Source of the DNA: Apium graveolens
Taxonomy: Eukaryota; Streptophyta; Magnoliopsida; Apiales; Apiaceae
Direction: 5' to 3'
DNA: 64,000 nt
NCBI RefSeq assembly: GCF_009905375.1
Contig: NC_133655.1
Location: 37,839,437-37,903,436, forward strand
The position numbers and the translations under genes are program-made. The notes under the pieces were generated by a model. It was not told the origin of the DNA, did no database searches, and worked only from the letters and a program-made list of their open reading frames with translations. This document shows, one piece after another, positions 1 through 8,700 of this stretch; position 1 is the stretch's first letter, and each line of letters starts with the position of its first letter.

Positions 1-332
1 ATATGATTAATTAATTAATCATATTTGATGAATTAGAGAATTTATATAAATAATGATAAAATAGTTTTATTATTATTTATTTCTACTACTGGCTTAATAT
101 TGAACCTACAAGGTCACACCATAAAAGAGAATGATTTAATGGTGGAGAAATTAAATAACAATGGCTGGTAATTATTTATTTATGAAATAAATAATTAATT
201 GGAAAATTTAATAATTGATTAAATGAGATTTAATTGATTATAAATTAATTGAGAAAAAGTTCTTAATATTATTAATTAAGAATTTAATTTTTGGAAATTA
301 AATCAAGTGAGAGAATTATTTCTAAAGTGTTT
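1..332 (+). repeat. Element B 5' LTR, first piece
   Basis: This AT-rich stretch aligns base for base, with scattered substitutions, to 17218-17544 of the 3' LTR. By comparison with that complete copy, roughly 936 bp of the LTR lie left of the window. The piece ends at the target site (tgttt, 328-332) of the nested element C. No gene is visible. Confidence 0.9.
328..332. repeat. Target site duplication of element C, left copy
   Basis: The five bases tgttt precede the TG that starts element C and are repeated at 10984-10988 after its terminal CA. The uninterrupted site in the other LTR of B (around 17541-17545) holds tgttt only once. This fixes C at 333-10983. Confidence 0.95.
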
Positions 333-903
333 TGTTATGGATAAGAAATCAAGGTTATTACTTGCTGTATTTAATACTAAGATTCGGGAGCTCAAGGCCT
401 TCAATGGCTGCTCTCGTGTTTCGTGGCTCAATCTGCCTTTACGAGATGCCTACGTATCTCTGTGAATTAGAGAATCAAGCCAAAAAACGTAGTTCTGATT
501 GGTGGGGGTGAGACCCCTTATATATAGATGTGGGAATCCTCGAATTGGACTTGGTATAGGAGACTTGGTGGATAAGCCTCTGAATTAGGATAGACTTAGG
601 AGTCCTAGGAAGTAGGAAGCTGATTCCTTATCTTTTTAGGTCCCCTTGAGGCTAATCTCTAAGGATTTATATCCTCATCGGGACTCTTTTCAACATCTGA
701 TTTCTCCCTTATTAATTAATTATGAAATTAATTAATAATCAGGGCTTTTGGGCCTTTTTTATTTCATCAGACCTGATCTGGTCCATCAGGCTCAACCTTT
801 CTGGTCTGAGTATCATATATCTTTTTATTGGGCCTGGCAGCCCACAGTTTGTACAATTAATGCAGTATTTAATTATACAAACATAATTTATTTATCCCTA
901 TCA
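333..903 (-). repeat. Element C 3' LTR
   Basis: 571 bp, starting tgttatgg and ending ctatca on the plus strand, nearly identical to 10415-10983. It contains an inverted repeat with 12-base arms (848-859 and 870-881, one mismatch) near the minus-strand 5' end, and a palindromic TTAATTAA-rich stretch near 711-738. A TATA-like string on the minus strand lies near 511-525. A 62-codon open frame inside it looks incidental. Confidence 0.95.
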
Positions 904-918
904 TTTGCCCCCCAACTT
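904..918 (-). other. Element C polypurine tract
   Basis: Directly inside the 3' LTR, the minus strand reads a purine run (AGTTGGGGGGCAAA) ending at the LTR boundary. This is the expected primer site for plus-strand DNA synthesis and confirms the minus orientation of C. Confidence 0.8.
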
Positions 919-1029
919 TTGGGAAACATTGATTAGGTTTCGCAGAAGTTAAGTCTATTTGTTCCCTTACAGGGTTTCGTTTTTCCGTAAAGTGTGGAGC
1001 GACCTACACATTCACAACGAATTTTTCCT

Positions 1030-1475
1030 TTTATTCAGGAATTATCTTAATTTCCAGGAATTTTTCCCTTATTTCCGGGATTTTTCCCTTAATTTCTGGA
1101 TTTTTCCCTTAATTTCTGGGATTTATCCTAATTTTTCTGGGATTTTCCCTTAATTTCTGGGATTTATCCTAATTTTCTGGATTTTCCCTTAATGTCTGGA
1201 TTTTTCCCTTAATTTCTGGGATTTTATCCTTTAATTTCTGGATTTTTCCCCTATTTCTGAAAATACGACACTTTTCAGAAAATATTTAAGGAATTTCCGT
1301 ATTTTTCCTGGATTTTTCCCTTAATTTCTGGGATCTATCCTTTAATTTTCTGGATTTATTCCTTATTTCTGATAATATTAACATTTTTCAGAAATTATTT
1401 AAGGAATTTCCTTATTTTTCTGGATTTTTTTCCCTAATTTCTGGGATTTATCCCTAATTTCTGGCTTAAAATGGA
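1030..1475. repeat. Short tandem repeats in the 3' region of element C
   Basis: About twenty imperfect copies of a unit of roughly 20-23 bases with core TTTCCCTTAATTTCTGGGAT run head to tail, some broken by a TTTCAGAAATATTTAAGGAA motif (about 1260-1300 and 1375-1410). Long non-coding tandem repeats between pol and the 3' LTR are known in Tat-lineage elements. The 64-codon frame through part of it is repeat-derived. Confidence 0.85.
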
Positions 1476-1479
1476 TCAG

Positions 1480-1621
1480 AATGCATGCAAAATCGACCAG
1501 GATGCAGCCAAAATCGATCAGGATGCATCCAAATCGATCAGGATGCAACCAAATCGATCAGGATTCCTGATCGATTTAGCTCAGGATCTTACACTCTGGT
1601 CGACGAAATTCCTGATCGATT
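1480..1621. repeat. Short GATCAGGATGC repeats of element C
   Basis: Four to five units of about 20 bases with core AATCGATCAGGATGCA lead into the larger array that starts at 1622. The shared GATCAG core suggests the larger unit grew out of these. Confidence 0.75.
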
Positions 1622-2130
1622 TCGATCAGGACTCTGATCGAATTAAGTGACTTTTGACCAGTCTGATCGAATAGCATATCGATCAGAACTTTCTTCTATG
1701 TCGATCAGGACTCTGATCGATCTTAACGTTTTTCTTCCTTCTTGCTCGACTGAGGAATCGGTCAGGATCTTTTCCGGATCGATCAGGACTCTGATCGAAC
1801 TTATGGGATTTCTTCCCTTCTGTTCGAATGAGTTATCGATCAGGATCCTTTTTGCGTCGATCAGGACTCTGATCGATCTTAGGGGATTTCTACCCTCCTG
1901 CTCGAATAAGATATCGATCAGGACTCTCTTTTGCATCGATCAGGACTCTGATCGAACTTAGGGGATTTCTTCCCTCCTGCTCGAATAAGATATCGATCAG
2001 GACTCTCTTTTGCATCGATCAGGACTCTGATCGAACTTAGGGGATTTCTTCCCTCCTGCTCGAATAAGATATCGATCAGGACTCTCTTTTGCATCGATCA
2101 GGACTCTGATCGAACCATATTAAGGTTCTG
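1622..2130. repeat. 79-bp tandem array of element C
   Basis: Unit starts can be placed at 1622, 1701, 1779, 1857, 1936, 2015 and 2094 (spacing 78-79 bases), giving six full copies and a partial one. Each unit begins TCGATCAGGACTCTGATCGA, itself an inverted repeat (CGATCAG...CTGATCG), and has a second GATCAGGA copy about 58 bases later. The 1936 and 2015 units look identical, so the array expanded recently. Open frames on both strands here follow from three units making a multiple of three and from few stops; they are not genes. Confidence 0.93.
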
Positions 2131-2256
2131 GTCGATTTTTGACTTTTTAAATTCCACAGGAGCTTCTAGATTGTTCCTGATAATTCTTGTAGACGGGCCT
2201 TTAGGTTGGGCCTGTCTGAATGGGCCTAGAAACGCCTCGTATTCCGAGCTTTTCGC

Positions 2257-2295
2257 CTATATAAGTGTAGTGTGAAGTGAGGATCCTCACTTCAC
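2257..2295 (+). promoter_or_regulatory. TATA box and perfect 24-bp palindrome upstream of the antisense extra gene
   Basis: A TATA box (CTATATAAG, 2257-2265) lies about 170 bases before the ATG at 2436. A perfect 24-base palindrome (half-site GTGAAGTGAGGA) spans 2272-2295, where transcription would be expected to start. Position and motif suggest the extra gene has its own plus-strand promoter, with the palindrome acting as a dimer binding site or as a 5' hairpin in the RNA. The start site is inferred. Confidence 0.65.
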
Positions 2296-2435
2296 TTCTC
2301 ATTTCTCATTTTCTCCCATAAACTTCTCTAGAGTTCTCCCTTTGAGTAGGCGATTTCCGGCGAGCTCACAGCCACCGTAGCTTCCACCGTTTTTCAAGCA
2401 TTTCTGGGTTTCAAGCTTTTAAACGAAGCACATCA

Positions 2436-4284
2436 ATGGCGGACCGCGACTTGGCTCGTTTGCAGAAGATGAATGTCTCTAAGAGAGGTACAAACATTCA
2501 AATTCAATCTCCATATACTTCTCTCATTGACATGATTAACTCGAGAGGTGATGAATATCCTTCTCTATCTGAGTTAGATTCGTATAATCATGGTAACACT
2601 TTTCATGAGTTAGATGGTAGAATAGAATCTATGAACACCCTGTACAGACTTCCACCCCACCTTAGGATCACTCCAGCCGCCCCTGGGGATAGGACTTGTA
2701 ATTGGGAGGGGGATACCCTGTTCATTTATCGAGGAGCCCTGACCGCAGGTCTTAGGTTCCCATTCCACGAATTTATTCCTCGTTTATTAGCCGATGTACA
2801 AATCAACCCTTGTCAACTCCCTCCCAACGCCTGGAGGAATATTATCTGTTTTATGGTCCTTTGTCTCAGGAATAACTTCCCTCTTTCCGTAGCTGTCTTT
2901 AGGAAAGTTTTCCAATTCTATAATAGCTCCATGAGTCAACCGGGATGGGTTTTAATTCGCCAACGACCCAAAGTTCCCCATATCTTTGATAGTAACTCTA
3001 TAGTCGAGAACAATCCTAAATGGAGGGATGAGTTTGTGAGGCTGACCTGGGCTGGGGGTGATTGGGCCACACTCTTCCGTAGGCCATTTTGCAAGGTATC
3101 AGATGGTAGTCCTGGTAGTATCAGATTGACTGATGAGGAGGAGGTGGCCTACCAGGCCTTAATTTCAGATGATGGGAAAACGGATACCTGGACCCTTTTA
3201 GAGGAGTTTTCCTTGAAGAAAGTTGGTCTCTCCCAGGCCAGTGATAAGGGTAAATTTATACCTGCGTAATTATTTTTCCTTCTCTTTAATCGCACTTTTT
3301 CTTTTTTTCTGGATTTTAATGTTCCTTCTACTTTTCCTTTCAGCTTGCGAGGCCATCAATAATGTTAACAGGCCTAAGGAGGGGGAGTCAGGCCGTCAGA
3401 AAAGGGCCAAGCTAAACAGGGACCCTAGGAGCAAACCTGACGGTCCTTCTTTTCTTAAGCCCCACGTCCCGGTGGTCGAGCTGGGGGACGATGTGGATCC
3501 TCCACTTAAGGCACATTCCTTCAGGCCTAACTGGGGCTTCAGGAGGAGCGATACGGTGGTTGGATCCACCAAACACGCTAAAGATTGGTCTTATCACTCC
3601 GTCACTCCCCATGACTTTACTGACATTGTTACGGGGAGTGATATTGAGACTATTGAGCTTCTGGGTTCTCAAGCCCAAGCTGCGGTAATTTTCTTTCTCT
3701 CCTTCTTTGAATCCCAACTTTCTTGTATTCCAAAGAACTTGTGCTAACTCATACACATTTCTTTGCAGAGTAATACCTACTTCCAGGCGGCCCTCCATCA
3801 GGCTAGGTCCTGGAAGGGTAACTCAGATGGGTTTGAGAAAGAGATGAAGAAATGGGAGGAGAGAGCCAAGGTCCTGGAGAAGAAGCTGGACACGAAGAAA
3901 GAGGAGCTGGCTCAGGCTCATTCCGAGCTGGTGAAACTTAGGAGCGATAAGGATAAGCTCATCGATGACTACATGGATTCTGACAAGTTTAAGAATCTCA
4001 TGGAGATTCATGATGAGGGTCTTTATTCCCTACAGTTTACTCAGGGATGGGACGCGGCCGTGAAGGCGGTTTCTGAGAAGTACCCGGGCTTAGTCGACCC
4101 TAAGGACTTTATAAGTCCTGAGCAGGCTGAGTCGGAGGACAGCATAGATGCCCTCTTTAACTCCCCTCAGCCAGATGATCGCATCTTGGATCCTAACACT
4201 GCTTCTCCTCCCGCTTCTCCTGCGAAGGACGCTGAAGGCGCTGATAAGGAGAAAGAGAATGAAGGCTCCCATATGGAGGAGTAG
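2436..4284 (+). CDS. Antisense extra gene (aORF) of element C, three exons, gypsy-type putative transposase domain
   Basis: I read three exons, 2436-3249, 3344-3684 and 3769-4284, with introns 3250-3343 and 3685-3768. Both introns have GT...AG ends, pyrimidine-rich acceptors (TTTCAG, TTGCAG) and keep the frame, giving about 556 residues. Without splicing, exon 1 would stop at 3269. Residues of about 60-220 (LRFPFHEFIPRLLADVQINP, then PNAWRNIICFMVLC) match the plant 'putative gypsy-type transposon' family (Pfam Transposase_28 as I recall it), known as an extra gene in Tat-lineage elements. Exon 2 is basic then polar; exon 3 has a coiled coil (about 400-460) and an acidic, proline-rich end. It lies between the tandem repeats and the end of pol, on the opposite strand. 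No transposase active site is visible and its function is unknown. Confidence 0.82.
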
Positions 4285-4673
4285 TTTTTATATTCTGTAA
4301 TTTGATCCTTAATTTATGTCTGGACTTTTGTTTGTATCAGATCTTATTACCCTCCGGGGTTATTTTATATGCTTCTTTCCTTATTCGCATTTTTCTCCTT
4401 TATCTTTCTGATACTTTAATATGCATTCAAGCTTGAACTAATTGGCCACACCAGTGTTATCACAACTCAAACATCCATAGGTTGAAATAATTTCGATTTC
4501 TTCAGTTTGAAGTCTGGTTTTTCAAAACCTTACATAGCATGGGTTCGACCCTAATCAATAATAACTAGACAATGTAAATTCTACTGGAATATAAAATCCT
4601 ATGCAAGCAAAGCTTCCAGGTGCTTTTAAACCTACTTGTCACAATGACAAGTGAGAATCGTACTTCGCCTATC
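4285..4673. other. Convergent spacer between extra gene and pol
   Basis: The extra gene (plus) and pol (minus) end tail to tail here, 389 bases apart. The stretch is AT-rich without a convincing frame. Any readthrough from either side would make overlapping transcripts. No terminator or polyadenylation signal can be assigned with confidence. Confidence 0.6.
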
Positions 4674-5777
4674 TTACACGTAGTAAACCTTCAGGTTTTG
4701 TGCGTGCCAGGTCCTCGGGACTTCAAAACCATCCATAGTCTCGAGCTTGTAGGTTCCTCTACCTTGAACACTCTTGACTCTGTACGGCCCTTCCCAATTT
4801 GGGGCAAGCTTCCCTTTTTGTCCTACACCAGATGCTTCTATCTTCCTCAAGACTAGATCGCCTTGTTTAAAAAACCTTTCTTTAACCCTTAAGTTGTAGT
4901 AGAATGAAGCTTTTTTCTGATATTCTACTATCTTTGCATGTGCTTTATCTCGCACTTCATCAATTAAATCCAGGGCTAATCTCTGCCCTTCCTCATTTTC
5001 TTTCTCATCGAAAGCCTGAATCCTTGGAGAGGAATGTGATATCTCCACAGGAACTACTGCTTCCGCCCCATATGCCAACATGAAAGGAGTTGCATCTGTC
5101 GTGACTCTACAGGTAGTCCTATAAGCCCATAATATGGGAAGTATCTCATCTACCCAATTATTTCTCGACTTTTCGATCCTCTTCTTTAGTCCATCCAGGA
5201 TTATCCGATTTGCTACTTCCGCTTGCCCATTGGCTTGCGGGTGAGCCACAGAGGTGAATCGTAACTCAATTTCATTTTCTTCACAATACTTCTTGAATTC
5301 CTCATTGTTGAATTGCGTTCCATTGTCAGTGACGAGGATACGGGGAATTCCATATCGGCACATAATGTTTTCCCACAGGAATTGTGCAACCTGCTTAGTT
5401 GTGATTTTGGCCAAAGGTTTGGCTTCGATCCACTTGGTGAAATAATCAATGGCTACAATCAGAAACTTCCTTTGTGCTGTGGCCATAGGAAAAGGCCCTA
5501 GAATATCCATCCCCCATATAGCAAAGGGAATAGGTGAGTTGATAGAGGTCAGCATCTCGGGGGGTTGTCTGGCGACTGGTGCATGCTTCTGACAACGATC
5601 ACACTTCTTTACATATTCTTTGGCATCAGCCATCATTTCTGGCCAATAGAAGCCTAAACGAGTTATCTTATGAGCCAAGGCCCTGCCCCCCAAGTGTTGC
5701 CCACAAATGCCTTCATGCACTTCCTCAAGAGCCAAGCGTGCCTCATCGGGCCTGAGACACCTCAAGTAAGGAACCAC
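4674..5777 (-). CDS. Element C pol, integrase part (separated by a frameshift)
   Basis: This frame of about 367 residues continues gag-pol after a frameshift near 5765-5785. It holds the complete integrase: an N-terminal zinc-binding region (H...H then CDRCQKHA), the catalytic core with Asp in GMDILGP, Asp in VTDNGTQF and Glu in NGQAEVANR (DD35E type), and a C-terminal DNA-binding region with KGKLAPNWEGPYRV. It would join the viral cDNA to host DNA in the nucleus. It stops at 4674 after KVYYV. The M at its start is not a true start; in intact relatives this is an internal part of the polyprotein. No chromodomain is seen, as expected for Tat. Confidence 0.9.
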   Translation of the reverse strand: MVPYLRCLRPDEARLALEEVHEGICGQHLGGRALAHKITRLGFYWPEMMADAKEYVKKCDRCQKHAPVARQPPEMLTSINSPIPFAIWGMDILGPFPMATAQRKFLIVAIDYFTKWIEAKPLAKITTKQVAQFLWENIMCRYGIPRILVTDNGTQFNNEEFKKYCEENEIELRFTSVAHPQANGQAEVANRIILDGLKKRIEKSRNNWVDEILPILWAYRTTCRVTTDATPFMLAYGAEAVVPVEISHSSPRIQAFDEKENEEGQRLALDLIDEVRDKAHAKIVEYQKKASFYYNLRVKERFFKQGDLVLRKIEASGVGQKGKLAPNWEGPYRVKSVQGRGTYKLETMDGFEVPRTWHAQNLKVYYV

Positions 5778-8700
5778 GAAAGATCTTTATATAGAATCCC
5801 ATCTATCAAAGAGTACCTTAGTGCTCGAACAGTTAACTTCCGTGCCTCAATTGTATCGCTTGGCAACCAACCGGTCTGAATGTGAGCCTTGATGGGATCA
5901 ATCCATGACGTCCCCAAGCCTACGGGAGCCACAAGCTTAACATCTATGCTTCGTGTCTTCAAAACACGGAAGTACACACTTCCTGAACTTTCTTCAATCT
6001 CAGATGAAGCAAACTTTGATAACGCATCTGCTTTAGCATTTTCTTCCCTTGGAATGTGTTCAACATGGCATTCATTAAATTGGGTCATCACAGCCCTTAC
6101 TAGGCGAACATACTTTGCCATCGTATCATCCCTTGCTTCAAATTCTCCCTTTACCTGGGATATGATCAACTTCGAGTCCCCACGGACCTTTAAGTTTTTG
6201 ACTCTAAGTGTCCCAGCTAGACCAAGGCCAGCAATCAGGGCTTCATACTCTGCCTCATTGTTTGTGGTTGGGAAGTCTAGCTTCATGGCATACTCAATTA
6301 AGAATCCATCAGGGCTTTGCAAAACCAACCCTGCTCCACTGGAATTTATTTTTGATGCTCCATCAAAATAGAGAACCCAATATTCTTTCTCCTTGTCCCC
6401 ATTGTCGACTCCCTTGTCTTGAGGTGTGGTATCTTCCTGCCCCCCGACTTCTTGGTTGGGTATGGTACATTCCACCACGAAGTCAGCTAGTGCCTGGGCT
6501 TTTATGGCCATACGTGGCTTATACTTGAGATCGAACTCTCCCAACTCTATTGCCCACTTAATTAGTCTCCCACTTGCCTTGGGACTGTGAATGATATTTC
6601 TCAGTGGCTGATTTGTTAGCACTTCAATTTGGTGAGCTTGAAAATAAGGACGCAGCTTTCTTGAAGCCATCACCAAGGCTAAAGCGAATTTCTCAATGGC
6701 TGAATAATTCAACTCAGCACCATGCAAAATTTTGCTGACATAGTATACGGGTTTCTGGACTTTCAGTTCCTCCTTAACCAACACCGCGCTCAAGGCGCTT
6801 TCTGAAACAGCCAAGTACAAGAATAAAACTTCACCCAGAACTGGCTTGGCCAACAACGGGGCCTGGCCCATATACTTCTTTAACTCTTCAAATGCCTTCT
6901 GATTTTCCTCACTCCATACAAAGTCTTTAATGTTCTTTAATGACTTGAAGAATGACAAGCACTTGTCTCCTGACTTGGAGATGAATCGTCCTAGCGCAGC
7001 AACCCTTCCTGTGAGTTTCTGAACATCCTTGACAGTTTTTGGGGGTTCCATGTCCAGGATTGCCTTTATTTTATCGGGGTTAGCCTCAATTCCCCTCTTT
7101 GAGACCATCAATCCCAAGAATTTTCCAGATCCCACTCCGAAAGCACACTTCGTGGGATTCAACATCATCTTGTGGTACCTCAGGACCTCAAAAGCTTCCC
7201 TCAAATGGGTTATATGATCAGTCTTTACTAGACTCTTGACTAGCATGTCATCAACATAGACTTCCATAGTCTTCCCAATAAGATCCTTAAAAATTTTATT
7301 CACCAACCTTTGATAGGTGGCTCCTGCATTCTTGAGACCAAACGCCATAACAAGATAACAATAAACACCAAAGTCAGTGATAAATGATACCTTTGGAATG
7401 TCATCCTTATGCATTTTGATCTGGTTGTATCTGCTAAACCCATCCATGAAACTCAGCATCTCATGTCCAGCGGTGGCATCAATCAAAGTATCAATTCTAG
7501 GCAGCGGAAAACAGTCTTTGGGGCATGCATCATTCAGATCGGTGAAGTCTATACACATCCTCCACTTTCCATTAGCCTTCTTCACCATTACAGGGTTTGC
7601 TAACCACTCCGGAAATTGAATCTCCTCAATGAAACCAGCCTCTAAGAGCTTTTCCACTTCCTGCTTTATAGCCTCTTGTCTTTCCGGGGCAAAATTTCTT
7701 TTCTTTTGTTTCACTGTCTTCCGACTTGGATCCACGTTTAGCTTGTGAGTAATTAACTCCGGGTCTATGCCTGGCATATCAGCTGCTGACCATGCAAACA
7801 CATCACTATTTTCTTGCAAAAATTTCACTAACTTCCCTCTAAGGGGCTCCTCTAATGTGGCTCCAATGAAAGTCATCCTCTCAGGATTCTTGGGATCTAA
7901 AGGAACCGAAACCAATTCTTCTGCTGGCCTTCCTCTATTCTCATCATTTTCTCGAACATCCATATCTTCAATAGGAAGAACCTGCCCCCCGACTCCATCT
8001 GCCCTCAAAGAGGCCACATAACAGCTTCTAGCCATTTTTTGATCTCCTCTCTCTTCTCCAATCCCGTTTCGGGTGGGAAACTTCATGACTGAATGGTAGG
8101 AAGAGGGGACTGCCTTGAAGGCATGTATCCCTGTTCTCCCCATGATAGCATTATAAGTTGAACTAGCCTTTACCACTACGAAATCCAGCATCTGCGTTGC
8201 TTGCCTTGGCTCCGTACCTATGGTGGTTGGCAACTTGATTATCCCTTCCACAGGACATTCTACTCCAGCAAATCCATATATCGGCATATCGGTTGGTGTT
8301 AACTGGGAGTCGTTATACCCCATCCTTAGAAAGGTGTCGTGGAGCAAGATATCCACAGAAGCACCATTATCCACAAGGACCCTCTTAACCGGGCTATTTC
8401 CTATTATTGGTGTTATGACCAGCGGGTCGTCATGGGGAAACTTCACACCCTCTAGGTCGGAATCATCAAAAGCCAATGTTACTTCTGTCCTGGCCCTCTT
8501 CGGGGCTTCTCCAACAATATGCATAACCTCTCTAGTATATGCCTTTCTGGAATTTTTGGACAATCCAGCAGCAGTTGGACCTCCAAAGATCGTGTTTATC
8601 ACAGGCCCTTGAGGTCTCGGCCCTCCATAAATGGTGTTTATAACTGGTCCTCTAGGTTGGGGATTCCGCCCCTGATCATCTTGGTCCCTCCTACGATCTT

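Noticed and set aside
748..936. 62-codon frame, repeated at 10828-11028
   Set aside because: Lies in the two LTRs of element C; duplicated only because LTRs are.
1643..1961. Open frames of 97 and 104 codons on opposite strands
   Set aside because: Both run through the 79-bp tandem array; three units equal 237 bases, so a frame recurs. No domain and mirror-like on both strands.
1622..2130. Regular repeat array that might suggest CRISPR
   Set aside because: Units are 78-79 bp head to tail without distinct spacers, inside a plant retrotransposon.
2436..3269. Single-exon 277-residue version of the extra gene
   Set aside because: Stops soon after a good GT donor; spliced reading joins exons with coiled coil and keeps frame.
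3412..3798. 128-codon minus-strand frame
   Set aside because: Shadow of exon 2 and intron 2 of the extra gene; no domain and crosses splice sites.
2436..4284. DNA transposase gene
   Set aside because: The family name contains 'transposase', but no catalytic triad is visible and the gene belongs to a gypsy LTR element.
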